A DNA stretch of 64,000 nucleotides from Marinicauda algicola (GCF_017161425.1 NZ_CP071057.1:1612001-1676000); one strand, 5' to 3'. Shown: positions 27,862-37,356, numbered from the stretch's first letter. Notes: generated from the letters alone by a model not told the origin. Numbers and translations are program-made.

Positions 27862-28467
27862 TCAGGAGGACCCCGCCATCTTCGCGTCGATCTCCTGCAC
27901 GCGCCGGAAGGCGTCGCGGTCCTCGAGCCGGTCGATATAGGAGAAGATCGTGTCGTGCTGCTCGATCAGGCCGAAGCGGCGCACCCAGCCGAGCGCCCCG
28001 CCGACAAGGATGTCGCAGGCGCTGAACGCGTCGCCGAGCAGGTAGTCGCCGGTTTCCAGCACGCGCTCGATGCGGGAGATCATGTTCTCGAAATCGCCCC
28101 AGCCCAGCATGCCGCGCTCGGCGATCCAGCCCTGGCTCTTGGCGATCATCGCCGGTTCCAGCACGCCCGGCCGGAAGACATGCCAGAAATAGTGCGCCGC
28201 GCGCTGCGGCGAGCCGAATTCCGGCGCGAGGCCGGCATCGGGAAACTCGTCGCACAGATAGAGCGAGATGGCCGCGAGCTCGCCGAGCGACTGGCCCTTG
28301 TGGCGGATCGCCGGGACCTTGCCGGACGGGTTGATCTTGACGAAGTCCTCCGCCGGTCCCTTGCGCACGTCGACATGGACGAGCTCGTAGGGCGCGCCGA
28401 GCTCCTCCAGCAGCCAGAGCGCGCCGGAGGAGCGGGTTCCGGGGCAGTGATAGAGGGTGACGGTCAT
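27862..28467 (-). CDS. Glutathione S-transferase family protein
   Basis: The 201-residue protein starts at the ATG at 28467. The N-terminal thioredoxin-like domain reads 'MTVTLYHCPGTRSSGALWLLEEL' and contains the glutathione-binding 'GKVPAIRHKGQSLGELAAISLYL' (cis-Pro in KVPA, then E-L/S). An all-helical C-terminal domain follows with 'GDAFSACDILVGGALGW' (N-capping box). The catalytic residue is probably Ser or Cys in 'YHCPGTRSS'. Substrate unknown. It lies between glyQ and glyS on the same strand, 28 bases after glyQ, so it is expressed with the glycyl-tRNA synthetase genes. Confidence 0.9.
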   Translation of the reverse strand: MTVTLYHCPGTRSSGALWLLEELGAPYELVHVDVRKGPAEDFVKINPSGKVPAIRHKGQSLGELAAISLYLCDEFPDAGLAPEFGSPQRAAHYFWHVFRPGVLEPAMIAKSQGWIAERGMLGWGDFENMISRIERVLETGDYLLGDAFSACDILVGGALGWVRRFGLIEQHDTIFSYIDRLEDRDAFRRVQEIDAKMAGSS

Positions 28468-28495
28468 GGCGTGCTTCTCCCTTTTGAGGCCGAGC

Positions 28496-29374
28496 CTAGG
28501 CCGCCGCCTTCTCCATCGCCACCCAGGCGCTGGCGCAGCCCTTGGCGAGTTCGCGCACTCGGGCGATCCAGCTGGCGCGTTCGGCGACCGAGATCGCGCC
28601 CCTCGCATCGACGAGGTTGAACAGGTGGGATGCCTTCAGGCACCAGTCATAGGCCGGCAGCGGCAGCGGGTTTTCCAGCGCCAGCAGCGCCTTGCACTGG
28701 GCCTCCGCGTCGGCGAACCAGCGCATCAGCATGTCCACGTCGGCATGCTCGAAATTGAAGTGGGAGTGCTGGCGCTCGTTCTCCTTGAAGACGTCGCCAT
28801 AGCTCATGCCCTTCCCGTTGAAATCGAGGTCGTAGACATTCTCCACGCCCTGCACGTACATCGCCAGGCGTTCGAGGCCATAGGTCAGCTCGCCGGAGAC
28901 CAGCTCCACGTCGAGCCCGCCGACCTGCTGGAAATAGGTGAACTGGGAGACTTCCATCCCGTCGCACCAGACCTCCCAGCCGAGCCCCCAGGCGCCGACG
29001 GTGGGGTTTTCCCAGTCGTCCTCGACGAAACGCACGTCGTGGAGCCTGCGGTCGATGCCGATGGCGTCGAGCGAGCCGAGATAGAGGTCCTGCAGATTGT
29101 CCGGCGAGGGCTTCAGAAGCACCTGGAACTGGTAATAGTGCTGCAGCCGGTTGGGGTTCTCGCCATAGCGCCCGTCGCCGGGACGGCGCGAGGGCTGGAC
29201 ATAGGCCGCGCGCCAGGGCTTCGAGCCGAGGCTGCGCAGGGTCGTGGCCGGATGCAGCGTGCCCGCCCCGACCTCGGTGTCGTAGGGCTGCAGGATGGCG
29301 CAGCCCTGGTCGGCCCAGTAGCGCTGCAGGGTGAGGATGAGATCCTGGAAGGAGGGCGCGTCGGGGTTTCGCAT
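28496..29374 (-). CDS. glyQ: Glycine--tRNA ligase, alpha subunit
   Basis: The 292-residue catalytic subunit begins '[25 protein letters not shown]', the family hallmark, and continues with '[28 protein letters not shown]' and '[22 protein letters not shown]', the class II active-site segments. It activates glycine and works with GlyS. It is first in the minus-strand group glyQ-gst-glyS-ppdK. I see no T-box or riboswitch in the 85 bases upstream. Confidence 0.97.
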   Translation of the reverse strand: MRNPDAPSFQDLILTLQRYWADQGCAILQPYDTEVGAGTLHPATTLRSLGSKPWRAAYVQPSRRPGDGRYGENPNRLQHYYQFQVLLKPSPDNLQDLYLGSLDAIGIDRRLHDVRFVEDDWENPTVGAWGLGWEVWCDGMEVSQFTYFQQVGGLDVELVSGELTYGLERLAMYVQGVENVYDLDFNGKGMSYGDVFKENERQHSHFNFEHADVDMLMRWFADAEAQCKALLALENPLPLPAYDWCLKASHLFNLVDARGAISVAERASWIARVRELAKGCASAWVAMEKAAA

Positions 29375-29459
29375 CGGGGCAGGAATCCGGCTCGTGAGAA
29401 GGCGGCGCGAACCTAGGCGCGCCGCGGCGGGGGATCAAGCGGACTGGCAGGGCGAGGCC

Positions 29460-30299
29460 CTAGCGCACCGCCTCCGGGTCGACCTGCAGCACCAGGGCCG
29501 GATCGATATAGCGGTCGTGCCACTTGATGCGCCAGTCGAGATGGGCCCCGGTGGCGCGCCCGCCCGCTCCGATCTCGCCGATCACGTCGCCCTGCTCGAC
29601 GATGTCGCCGGCCTCCACCGACACCCCGGACAGGTGCAGGAAACCGGAGGTGAAGCCCTGGCCGTGATCGATGAAGATCAGCCCGCCCTCGAAATACATG
29701 TCGGGTTCGGCGAGCGTGACCACGCCCGGCGCCGGGGCGATCACGTCGGTGCCGGTCTCGGCGGCGACGTCCAGGCCGTAATGGGGCCGGCGCGGCTCGC
29801 CGTTGTAGAAGCGCTGCGAACCATAGACCCCGGTGATGACGCCCTCGGCCGGCATGACGAAATCGGAGAGGAAGCCCTGCCCGCCCCAGCGCGAGGTATA
29901 GGCCTGCGCCTTCTGCGCGCCCTCGCGGCGGATGCGCTCCAGCGTCTCGGGCGGCGGGGTGACGTATTCCGGCGGCACGCCCTCGATGCGCTGGATCTCG
30001 TACTCGCGCTGGGTGACCGACACGGTCTCCTCGTAGCGCATCTGCGGATCGAGGCGGACCGACAGGGTGGTTTCGGGCGGCGCGTCGCGGTCATGGCCGA
30101 GCACGACATGGCCGGTTTCGCTCGCGGTCACGGTGATGTCGCCGAGGCTCACCTCGGCCCCCGGCACGGTCCGGCAGACCAGCATCGCGCCCTGTATGTG
30201 CTCGCCCGCGCACACGATCGGCGGCTCGGGCAGGTCGGCAGGAATGGCGGTGGCATCGGGCGCGCCCTGCAGCGCGAGCGCGGCGGCAAGCGCGATCAT
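29460..30299 (-). CDS. Secreted M23-family peptidase/LytM protein
   Basis: The protein has 279 residues from ATG 30299, which overlaps the DUF2093 stop by 4 bases. It has a short N-terminal signal sequence (MIALAAALALQG) and a beta-rich N-terminal domain. The C-terminal LytM domain has the zinc-binding 'HYGLDVAAETGTDVIAPAPGVV' (H and D) near residue 180, and then 'FLHLSGVSV' and 'GAHLDWRIKW' near 255-264. In the last motif the usual HxH is HxD, a variant I recall from alphaproteobacterial M23 proteins that may or may not keep hydrolysis. Probably a murein endopeptidase or an amidase activator in the periplasm. Confidence 0.87.
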   Translation of the reverse strand: MIALAAALALQGAPDATAIPADLPEPPIVCAGEHIQGAMLVCRTVPGAEVSLGDITVTASETGHVVLGHDRDAPPETTLSVRLDPQMRYEETVSVTQREYEIQRIEGVPPEYVTPPPETLERIRREGAQKAQAYTSRWGGQGFLSDFVMPAEGVITGVYGSQRFYNGEPRRPHYGLDVAAETGTDVIAPAPGVVTLAEPDMYFEGGLIFIDHGQGFTSGFLHLSGVSVEAGDIVEQGDVIGEIGAGGRATGAHLDWRIKWHDRYIDPALVLQVDPEAVR

Positions 30300-30538
30300 G
30301 CGGACTCTCCCGGCTTCACGCCCGGCCCGGTATGCACCTCGAGCCAGCGCTTGGTGGCGATCTCCGCGTCGCGATAGGCCTCCTGCAACTCCGCGCTCCA
30401 GTAGCGCAGGTCGTTGAGGGGGATCTTCGCCCCCGTCACCGCGCAGGTGACATAGGCGCCGGGCGAGAGGATGAGATAGTCGGCGTCGCCGTATTCCAGC
30501 TTCGCCTCGCCGGTGAACTCGCGGTCGAAATGATTCAT
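30296..30538 (-). CDS. DUF2093 domain protein
   Basis: The 80-residue protein matches the small alphaproteobacterial DUF2093 family: 'EAKLEYGDADYLILSPGAYVTCAVTGAKIPLNDLRYWS' with 'VTCAVTGAKIPL' as the core, followed by 'EAYRDAEIATKRWLE'. Function unknown. It lies between xseA and the M23 peptidase on one strand and overlaps the latter by 4 bases (ATGA), a linkage seen in other alphaproteobacteria. Confidence 0.85.
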   Translation of the reverse strand: MNHFDREFTGEAKLEYGDADYLILSPGAYVTCAVTGAKIPLNDLRYWSAELQEAYRDAEIATKRWLEVHTGPGVKPGESA

Positions 30539-30615
30539 GGATCACGCACTCTGTCTGGACTGCTAGAAACCTAGCATGGGGCAGGCCGGATTTGGAACGG
30601 CAAGCAGCCGCGCGC

Positions 30616-32070
30616 CTAGAACAGGTTGCCCTGCTCGGGCGGTTTCGATGGGGCGCTGGCGGGCTTCGCCTTCGGCTTCGATGTCCGGGCGGGCTTCGGC
30701 CCGGACGGCAACGTGCCCGGCGCCTCGGCCCCGTCGATCACAGCGCGGCGCTCGGTATCGGCGAAGGTGAGGCTCACCCCCTGCCCCGCCGACAGCGCGG
30801 CCCCCTCGCGCACGACCTTTCCCGCCTCGTCGCGCACCAGGGCGAAGCCGCGCGAGAGCACGTTGCGGTAAGAGAGCGATTCAAGGCGCGCGCCGAGGCT
30901 CGCGAGTTCGCGCGTATGGGTCCGCAGCTGGCGGCCATAGGCGGGCTGCAGGCGCCTGCCGATCTCCGCGAGCCGGCGCCGGCCGAGCTGGATCTCCCGG
31001 TGGAGGGCGGCGGGGCGCAGCCCGGCGGCGAGGGTCTCGAGCCGGCCCCTCTTGCGTTCCAGACCCACCTTCAGAGCGCTCTCGAAGCGCTGGCGGGCGA
31101 AGTCGAAGCGCTGCGCCTTGTCCGCGATGAGCGTTTCCGGGCGCGGCAGGGCGCGGGAGAGGCCTGAAAGGTCGGCCCGCTTGCGGTCGACCGCGCGCCT
31201 CAGCGCCCCGGCCAGGCGGCTGCCGGCGGTCTCCACCCGGTCGATCAGCTCGCGGCGGACCGGAACGGCGATCTCCGCCGCCCCGGTCGGCGTCGGGGCG
31301 CGCCGGTCGCTGGCATAGTCGATGAGCGTGGTGTCGGTCTCGTGGCCGACCGCGCTGATCAGGGGAATTGCGGACGCGGCCGCGGCGCGCACGACGATCT
31401 CCTCGTTGAAGCACCACAGGTCCTCGATCGAGCCGCCGCCGCGCGCGACGATAAGGACATCGGGACGCGGGACCTCCCCGCCTTCGGGCAGAGCATTGAA
31501 GCCTTCGATCGCCTGCGCGATCTGCTCGGCAGCCTTCTCGCCCTGCACCAGGACCGGCCAGAGGAGGACATGCACGCCGAAGCGGTCCTCCAGCCGGTGC
31601 AGGATGTCGCGGATCACCGCACCGGTCGGAGACGTGACCACCCCGATCGTCCTCGGCAGGAAGGGGATGGGCTGCTTGCGCTCGGCGGCGAAGAGGCCTT
31701 CGGCGGCGAGCTTCTTCTTGCGCTCTTCCAGCAGCGCCATCAGCGCGCCCGCGCCGGCCGGCTCCATGCGGTCGATGATGATCTGGTATTTCGATCGGCC
31801 CGGGAAGGTGGACAGGCGCCCTTCGGCGATGACCTCGAGCCCCTCCTCGGGCCGGAAGCCGAGCGCGGCGGCCATGCCCTTCCACATCACCCCGTCGATG
31901 ACGGCGCTCTCGTCCTTCAGGTCGAGATAGACATGGCCGGACTTCGCCACCGTCACCCGGCCGAGTTCGCCGCGCACGCGCACATGACCGTAGGCGTCCT
32001 CCACGGTCTTCTTCAGCGCGCGCGAAAGCTCGCTGACGGTGAATTCCGGCGTGTTGCTGACAAGCGCCAT
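30616..32070 (-). CDS. xseA: Exodeoxyribonuclease VII large subunit
   Basis: The 484-residue catalytic subunit of the single-strand exonuclease has an N-terminal OB fold ('VSELSRALKKTVEDAYGHVRVRGELG', residues ~10-100) and a catalytic domain with 'IGVVTSPTGAVIRDILHRLEDRF' and 'VLIVARGGGSIEDLWCFNEE', 'ISAVGHETDTTLIDYASDRRAPTPTGAAE'. A long coiled coil follows, then a Lys/Pro/Ala-rich C-terminal tail. All catalytic segments look intact. It is the first gene of the xseA-DUF2093-M23 group. The small subunit gene xseB is not in the window. Confidence 0.95.
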   Translation of the reverse strand: MALVSNTPEFTVSELSRALKKTVEDAYGHVRVRGELGRVTVAKSGHVYLDLKDESAVIDGVMWKGMAAALGFRPEEGLEVIAEGRLSTFPGRSKYQIIIDRMEPAGAGALMALLEERKKKLAAEGLFAAERKQPIPFLPRTIGVVTSPTGAVIRDILHRLEDRFGVHVLLWPVLVQGEKAAEQIAQAIEGFNALPEGGEVPRPDVLIVARGGGSIEDLWCFNEEIVVRAAAASAIPLISAVGHETDTTLIDYASDRRAPTPTGAAEIAVPVRRELIDRVETAGSRLAGALRRAVDRKRADLSGLSRALPRPETLIADKAQRFDFARQRFESALKVGLERKRGRLETLAAGLRPAALHREIQLGRRRLAEIGRRLQPAYGRQLRTHTRELASLGARLESLSYRNVLSRGFALVRDEAGKVVREGAALSAGQGVSLTFADTERRAVIDGAEAPGTLPSGPKPARTSKPKAKPASAPSKPPEQGNLF

Positions 32071-32168
32071 GGCGGGCTAAGGATTCGGTACAGACATTTC
32101 CATCCCCCATCGTTAGCCGGGCCGGGGCCGGGCTGGCAAACCCGATCGACGGCGGACGAGGACTTCCC

Positions 32169-33020
32169 ATGCGGCGCACGATTTCCCGGCTGGTCCACGC
32201 GACCCTGCCTCGTCCGCTCGTCAATCTCCTGTGGAACGCGGCGAGCGACCTCAAGGATCTGCCTGCCCGGCTCGATTCCGGCCGCCCGCCGCAGCCCTGG
32301 CGCCTGTTGCACAATGTCGGCGGCGGGGACTTCCATGCCGTGGGACGGCATTATTTCGCGCTGTTCCGGGAGGCGTCCGGCCTGAAACCCTGCGACCACG
32401 TGCTCGATATCGGCTGCGGGGCCGGCAGGCTCGCCCTCCCGCTCGCGGCCTATCTCGACGGGACAGGCCGCTATACCGGCTTCGACGTATCGCGGCGGGC
32501 GCTCGCCTGGGCTCGCAGGCATGTGCGCGGGGCAGCCCGCCTGGATTTCGTCCACGCTGCGGTACGCAGCCGCGAGTATGCGAGCCGGGGCGAGGCCGGC
32601 TCGGCCTATCGCTTCCCGGCAGAGGACGCGAGCATCGATCACGCCCTTGCGATCTCGCTCTTCAGTCACCTCCTGCCCGAGGACGCCGCGCATTATCTCG
32701 CGGAAGCCGGCCGCGTCCTGAAGCCGGGCGGACGGCTCTTCCTGACCGCCTTCATCGCCGACGAGGCAGCGCGCGAGCGGCTCGGCCGGCCGGACACGAT
32801 CCTGGCGATGAGGCCCATCTCGAAGACCGCCTTCGCGGCGGATCCCCGGGAGCCCGAGCGAGCCATCGCCTTCGAGCAAAGCGCATTCGAGGACTGGATT
32901 GCGGACGCCGGTTTGCGCTACGCCGCCCCCATCGTGCGTGGACACTGGTCGCAGGCACACCGGAGCGGCGAATTCCAGGACATGCTCGTGCTGGAAAAGC
33001 CTGAAGCGGAGCAGCCATGA
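32169..33020 (+). CDS. Class I SAM-dependent methyltransferase
   Basis: The 283-residue protein has motif I 'HVLDIGCGAGRLALPLAAYL' (residues ~79-98), a motif II-like acidic strand 'YTGFDVS', motif IV region 'HALAISLFSHLLPEDAAHYLAEAGRVLKPGGRLFLTAF' (~161-198), so it is a complete Rossmann methyltransferase. The substrate is unknown; the N-terminal ~60 residues are not conserved in simple methyltransferases. It overlaps purD by 4 bases (ATGA), suggesting coupled expression. Confidence 0.87.
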   Translation: MRRTISRLVHATLPRPLVNLLWNAASDLKDLPARLDSGRPPQPWRLLHNVGGGDFHAVGRHYFALFREASGLKPCDHVLDIGCGAGRLALPLAAYLDGTGRYTGFDVSRRALAWARRHVRGAARLDFVHAAVRSREYASRGEAGSAYRFPAEDASIDHALAISLFSHLLPEDAAHYLAEAGRVLKPGGRLFLTAFIADEAARERLGRPDTILAMRPISKTAFAADPREPERAIAFEQSAFEDWIADAGLRYAAPIVRGHWSQAHRSGEFQDMLVLEKPEAEQP

Positions 33021-34312
33021 ACATCCTCATCATCGGATCGGGCGGCCGCGAGCACGCGCTCGCCTGGAAGATCGCGCAGAGTCCGTTGGTGGACACGGTC
33101 TGGTCGGCCCCGGGCAGTGTGGCGATGGACCTTATCGGACCCTGCTTCGACGTGGCGGCCGACGATGTCGAGAACCTGGAAAAGCTCGCTCTGCAGCTCG
33201 AACCCGACCTCGTCGTGATCGGACCGGAAGCCCCCCTCGCCCTCGGCCTCGCCGATATCCTGCGCGCGCGCGGCTTCGACGTGTTCGGCCCCTCGAAGGA
33301 CGCCGCGCAGCTCGAAGCCTCCAAGGGCTTCGCCAAGGACATGATGGCGAAGTTCGGGGTGCCGACAGCGCGCTACGGGCGCTTCACCGACCTCGACCGT
33401 GCGAAGGCCTTCCTCGACACTCTGGAGGCCCCCTTCGTGCTGAAGGCCGACGGCCTCGCCGCCGGCAAGGGCGTGGTGATCGCGGCCACGCGCGAGGAGG
33501 CCGAAGCCGAGCTTGCCGACATGCTCTCGGGCCGCTTCGGCGAGGCCTCGGCGGCGGTCGTGATCGAGGAGTTCATGGAAGGCGAGGAAGCCAGCGTCTT
33601 CGTGCTGACCGACGGTGTGAACGCGCTCGCCCTGCCCCCTGTGCAGGACCACAAGCGCGCCGGCGAAGGCGATACCGGCCCGAACACCGGCGGCATGGGC
33701 GCCTACGGCCCGGCCCCGGTGATGACGTCGGCCCTCATGGCCGAGGTCGACAAGACCATCACCCGGCCCATGCTGGCCGGCATGCGCGACGAGGGCATGC
33801 CCTATTCCGGCGTGCTCTATATCGGGCTGATGATCACGGCCGACGGGCCGAAAGTGGTCGAGTTCAACGCCCGCTTCGGCGATCCGGAATGCCAGGTGCT
33901 GATGGTCCAGACGCAGGCCGACATCGTGCCGGCCCTGCTCGCCTGCGCCACCGGGGGCATGCCGGAGAAGGACTTCCTGCGCCTGCTGCCGCTTCCCGTG
34001 GAGGCCCGGCCCGCCGTGACCGTGGTGATGGCAAGCAAGGGCTATCCGGGCAGCTACAAGAAGAACACCGTCATCAGGGGCGTGAAGGCCGCCGGCGAGG
34101 TCGAAGGCGTGACCGTCTTCCATGCCGGCACGGCGGTCGATGCGAACGGCGAGTTCGTCAATATCGGCGGGCGCGTACTGAATGTCACGGCGACCGGCGA
34201 CACGCTGCAACAGGCCGTCGACCGGGCCTACGAGGCGGTCGACCGGATCGACTGGCCGCAGGGCTTCTGCCGGCGCGACATCGCCTGGCGGGCCCTGGAG
34301 AGCCGAAGCTAG
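33017..34312 (+). CDS. purD: Phosphoribosylamine--glycine ligase
   Basis: The 431-residue GAR synthetase catalyses the second step of purine synthesis. The N-terminal 'MNILIIGSGGREHALAWKIAQS' and the ATP-grasp region 'FVLKADGLAAGKGVVIA' (residues ~138-154), 'VIEEFMEGEEASVFVL', 'NTGGMGAYGPAP' and 'VEFNARFGDPECQ' are typical. Length is normal. It is preceded by a methyltransferase gene with 4-base overlap and ends in a TAG shared with the convergent M28 peptidase gene. Confidence 0.97.
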   Translation: MNILIIGSGGREHALAWKIAQSPLVDTVWSAPGSVAMDLIGPCFDVAADDVENLEKLALQLEPDLVVIGPEAPLALGLADILRARGFDVFGPSKDAAQLEASKGFAKDMMAKFGVPTARYGRFTDLDRAKAFLDTLEAPFVLKADGLAAGKGVVIAATREEAEAELADMLSGRFGEASAAVVIEEFMEGEEASVFVLTDGVNALALPPVQDHKRAGEGDTGPNTGGMGAYGPAPVMTSALMAEVDKTITRPMLAGMRDEGMPYSGVLYIGLMITADGPKVVEFNARFGDPECQVLMVQTQADIVPALLACATGGMPEKDFLRLLPLPVEARPAVTVVMASKGYPGSYKKNTVIRGVKAAGEVEGVTVFHAGTAVDANGEFVNIGGRVLNVTATGDTLQQAVDRAYEAVDRIDWPQGFCRRDIAWRALESRS

Positions 34313-35259
34313 TTTTCCGGCCCGCTCACCGCACCCGCGATCGCGTCCAGATCCGCGTCCACCTCCTCGGCCATGCGCACCGCGGTCTCCACCGCGCCGA
34401 GGAAGAAATCGCGCGTGATGATCTCGTACTCGTCGCTGACCTGGTGATAGTGCTCGTGGTCCTCCACGCCGAGATAGAGGAAGGGGATGCCGGCCATGTG
34501 GAAGGGGGCGTGGTCGGACAGGAGCGTCCAGTCGTCGCGCGGGTTGTCGGTCGGCCGGTCATAGCCCGTCAGCAGGCGCACCGGCGCGCCGTCCGCGACA
34601 TGCTCGACGAGCGGGACGAGGACGGGATAGTGCCAGGTCCCGACCGCGTAGAGATCGCCGTCCGGGCTGTAGCCGACCATGTCGAGATTGAGGTTGAAGG
34701 CGATCTCGCCGGGCAGCTCGGGCCGGTTCGCCACGAAATGGCGCGCCCCGTTGAGCCCGCCCTCCTCCGCGTCGAAGGCGGCGAACAGCACGTCGTGTTC
34801 GGGCGGGTGGGCCATGAAATGCTCGGCGATCGCCAGCAGCGCAGCGACCCCCGACGCATTGTCGTCCGCACCGTTGAAGATCTCGCCCTCGCCATAGCCG
34901 ACATGGTCGTAATGGGCGCTGACGACCATAACCCTGCTGCGGTCCTCGCCCTCCACGAGCCCGAGCACGTTGACGCCGGCGAGCGTGCGCCGCTCGCCCT
35001 GCGGGTCGCGAAAATCGACCGGGCGGCTAAAGTCGAAGGCGTGCTCGAAGCTGCCGTTGACCGGCGTCAGGCCGATCTCGGAAAAGCGCTCCACGATGTA
35101 GGCGCGGGCGCGGGCATTGCCCGGCGTGCCCACCTCGCGGCCCTCCATATCGTCGGCTGCGAGCGTGCGCAGGTCTTCCAGCGGCTGCGCAAGCTCGGGC
35201 TCGCGCGCGCAGGCGGCGGTGAGGACGAGCAGGACGGGCAGAGCGAATTTGCGAAGCAT
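34309..35259 (-). CDS. M28-family aminopeptidase, lipoprotein
   Basis: The 316-residue protein starts at ATG 35259. The lipoprotein signal is 'MLRKFALPVLLVLTAAC' with Cys17 as the lipidation site. The M28 zinc ligands are visible: 'VSAHYDHVG' (His), 'NGADDNASGVAALL' (Asp), 'FDAEEGGLNGARHF' (catalytic Glu plus ligand Glu), 'NLDMVG' (Asp) and a late 'EDHEHYHQVSDEYE' (His). It probably trims peptides in the periplasm or at the cell surface. It is convergent with purD and divergent from the bolA-like gene. Confidence 0.91.
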   Translation of the reverse strand: MLRKFALPVLLVLTAACAREPELAQPLEDLRTLAADDMEGREVGTPGNARARAYIVERFSEIGLTPVNGSFEHAFDFSRPVDFRDPQGERRTLAGVNVLGLVEGEDRSRVMVVSAHYDHVGYGEGEIFNGADDNASGVAALLAIAEHFMAHPPEHDVLFAAFDAEEGGLNGARHFVANRPELPGEIAFNLNLDMVGYSPDGDLYAVGTWHYPVLVPLVEHVADGAPVRLLTGYDRPTDNPRDDWTLLSDHAPFHMAGIPFLYLGVEDHEHYHQVSDEYEIITRDFFLGAVETAVRMAEEVDADLDAIAGAVSGPEN

Positions 35260-35369
35260 GGGGATGATTCCGGACGCGGGAGACTGAGAGCGCGGGTGTC
35301 GCAACACGATCCGGCTCCATATAATGACGCCTCAACATAGTACCGTGCGAACGCAATTTGGAGCCCGCC

Positions 35370-35606
35370 ATGCCGATGGCCGCCGACGACATCGCCAAGC
35401 TCATCAAGGACGCCATCCCCGACGCCGAGGTCGAGATCGTCGACCTGGCCGGAGACGGCGATCACTACAAGGCGGTGATCACCTCGGCGAGCTTTGCCGG
35501 CATGCCGCGGGTGAAGCAGCACCAGAAGGTCTATGCCGCGCTCGGCGGGCGCATGGGCGGCGAGCTGCACGCGCTGGCGCTCGAGACGCGAACCCCGGCG
35601 GGGTGA
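35370..35606 (+). CDS. BolA-family protein
   Basis: The 78-residue protein has a BolA helix-turn fold: 'DDIAKLIKDAIPDAEVEIVDLAGDGDHYKAVITSASFAG' and 'RVKQHQKVYAALGGRMGGELHALALET', with the conserved Fe-S ligand His in 'RVKQHQKVY' and another in 'GDHYK'. I took the ATG at 35370 because GGAG lies 6 bases upstream; an in-frame TTG at 35358 overlaps that site. The monothiol glutaredoxin gene lies 75 bases downstream, the classical partner that forms a [2Fe-2S] heterodimer with BolA proteins for iron sensing or trafficking. Confidence 0.92.
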   Translation: MPMAADDIAKLIKDAIPDAEVEIVDLAGDGDHYKAVITSASFAGMPRVKQHQKVYAALGGRMGGELHALALETRTPAG

Positions 35607-35681
35607 GGCCCGCTTGACCGCGGCGTCCGCAATCCCTAGCTCAAGGCTCAGCTATTCACTCCGGCGCGAGGGTTTCCTCCC

Positions 35682-36020
35682 ATGACCGACCAGACCGTCC
35701 TCGACGAGATCAAAGAGGTCGTCACCAGCAATGACGTCGTGCTCTTCATGAAGGGCACGCCGACCTTTCCCCAGTGCGGCTTCTCCTCGGTGACGAGCCG
35801 CGTGCTCGACCATCTCGGCGTCAACTACGTCGCCGTGAACGTGCTCGAGGACAACGCCGTGCGCGAAGGGATCAAGGTCTATTCAGACTGGCCGACCATT
35901 CCCCAGCTCTACGTCAAGGGCGAGTTCGTCGGCGGCTGCGACATCGTCAAGGAGATGTTCGAGACCGGCGAGCTGAAGAGCTATCTTTCGGAGAAGGGCG
36001 TGCTGGAAAGCGCGGCCTGA
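35682..36020 (+). CDS. grxD: Monothiol glutaredoxin Grx4/GrxD
   Basis: The 112-residue protein has the CGFS active site ('[18 protein letters not shown]', Cys near residue 31), the glutathione-binding '[24 protein letters not shown]' and normal length. CGFS glutaredoxins bind and transfer [2Fe-2S] clusters with glutathione and BolA partners. It follows the bolA-like gene on the same strand and ends in a strong hairpin. Confidence 0.96.
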   Translation: MTDQTVLDEIKEVVTSNDVVLFMKGTPTFPQCGFSSVTSRVLDHLGVNYVAVNVLEDNAVREGIKVYSDWPTIPQLYVKGEFVGGCDIVKEMFETGELKSYLSEKGVLESAA

Positions 36021-36050
36021 GACGCGCGACATCCCGGACGAAAGGTCAGG

Positions 36051-36076
36051 AACCCCGGCCCGCGCGGCCGGGGTTT
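36051..36076 (+). terminator. Terminator of grxD
   Basis: The stem AACCCCGGCC (36051-36060) pairs perfectly with GGCCGGGGTT (36066-36075) around a CGCGC loop, followed by a short TT run. It may also serve the convergent lipoprotein gene, whose transcript reads AAACCCCGGCC on the other strand. Confidence 0.6.
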
Positions 36077-36099
36077 CGCGTTGGGACGGCGGCGATGCC

Positions 36100-36474
36100 C
36101 TACCCCGCCCTCGGCGCCCGTGCCCGCGTCGGGTTTTCCAGCTCGATCACAGCCGTTTCGGGGATGCCCAGCTGCTCGCGCGTCCAGCGCAGCAGCACGC
36201 CGTTCGGCATGAAGGCCTCGCACTCGTCGTCCTCGACGCGCTCCAGCTCGATCTCCGCGATCCAGTCCCGCGTGAGATAGACGTGCGGCTCGAAGCTCGA
36301 TTCGTTCGTACACCCGCCCGATTGCGCGCGCACGAAGAGTGCGTCGTCCTCGACATACCAGGTCAGGACCGGTTCCAGGGGTTCCGGAGCCTCCCGTGGC
36401 TCGGGCGGGGACCCGCAGGCCGCCAGTGCAAGCCCGCTCGTTGCCGCCGCCAAGACCAGGCGCATCCCTCTCAT
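36100..36474 (-). CDS. Small lipoprotein of unknown function
   Basis: The 124-residue protein has a lipoprotein signal '[20 protein letters not shown]' (Cys20), then a Pro/Glu-rich linker ('[14 protein letters not shown]') and a ~90-residue domain with two cysteines ('[16 protein letters not shown]', 'DDECEAFM') that could form a disulfide. An AAGGAG ribosome site is 7 bases before the ATG at 36474. Family not recognised. It stands between grxD and rpsD as a single gene. Confidence 0.75.
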   Translation of the reverse strand: MRGMRLVLAAATSGLALAACGSPPEPREAPEPLEPVLTWYVEDDALFVRAQSGGCTNESSFEPHVYLTRDWIAEIELERVEDDECEAFMPNGVLLRWTREQLGIPETAVIELENPTRARAPRAG

Positions 36475-36550
36475 TGCCGTCTCCTTCCCCCTCCCGAAGC
36501 GAGCGCAGACTAGCCCGACCCGTCCGCTCCGAACAGGGGGCGAAAACGAA

Positions 36551-36583
36551 AGAGCCCGCCACCGGGTCGCCGGGGCGGGCTCT
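36551..36583 (-). terminator. Terminator of rpsD
   Basis: The 10-bp perfect stem AGAGCCCGCC/GGCGGGCTCT (36551-36560 with 36574-36583) encloses a 13-base loop. On the minus strand it is followed by TTCGTTTTCG. It lies 25 bases past the rpsD stop. Confidence 0.7.
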
Positions 36584-36608
36584 CGTATGTTCGCGGATGT
36601 CCTCGTTC

Positions 36609-37226
36609 TTACGAGGAGTAGAATTCGACCACGAGGGCCGGTTCCATCTGCACCGGATAGGGAACGTCGGAGAATTCCGGGATGCGGGTGAAGGTGGCGG
36701 TCATCGCCTTCGCATCGACGTCGAGATAGTCGGGGAAGTCGCGCTCGCCGCTCTGCAGGGCCTCGAGCACGAGGGCCATGTTGCGGCTCTTCTCGCGCAC
36801 TTCCACGACATCGCCCGGCTTGACGCGGTAGGAGGCGATGTTGACGCGCTTGCCGTTCACCTTGACGTGGCCGTGATTGACGAACTGGCGCGCGGCGAAG
36901 ACGGTCGGCACGAACTTGGCGCGGTAGACCACGGCATCGAGGCGGCTTTCCAGCAGGCCGATGAGGTTCTCCGCGGTGTTGCCCTTGCGGCGGGAGGCCT
37001 CGTCATAGACGGCGCGGAACTGCTTCTCGGTGATGTTGCCGTAATAGCCCTTCAGCTTCTGCTTGGCGCGCAGCTGAAGCCCGAAGTCGGACATCTTGCC
37101 GGCGCGGCGCTGGCCGTGCTGGCCGGGGCCGTAGGGACGGGAATTGATCGGAGACTTGGCACGACCCCAGATGTTCTCGCCCATCCGGCGGTCGATCTTG
37201 TGCTTCTGCGAATGACGCTTCGACAT
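36609..37226 (-). CDS. rpsD: 30S ribosomal protein S4
   Basis: The 205-residue primary 16S rRNA-binding protein of the 30S body begins '[21 protein letters not shown]'. It carries the S4 domain ('[37 protein letters not shown]', residues ~92-130) and ends with '[16 protein letters not shown]'. Length is normal. It stands alone, as in many alphaproteobacteria, with a good promoter ~130 bases upstream and its own terminator. Confidence 0.98.
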   Translation of the reverse strand: MSKRHSQKHKIDRRMGENIWGRAKSPINSRPYGPGQHGQRRAGKMSDFGLQLRAKQKLKGYYGNITEKQFRAVYDEASRRKGNTAENLIGLLESRLDAVVYRAKFVPTVFAARQFVNHGHVKVNGKRVNIASYRVKPGDVVEVREKSRNMALVLEALQSGERDFPDYLDVDAKAMTATFTRIPEFSDVPYPVQMEPALVVEFYSS

Positions 37227-37356
37227 GTTCTTCCTTCTTCGACGCGGCCCGGTGGAGCGCCCTCAACGCTGCCACGATCGATAACGGCGGTTCACGCGTC
37301 GCCCGTTGGTGTTGGACATATGGCGGCAGCATTCGAGCTGCCCGAGGGAAGCGCGG

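Noticed and set aside
29375-29459. T-box or glycine riboswitch ahead of glyQ
   Set aside because: The 85-base gap has no T-box consensus or riboswitch-like conserved core.
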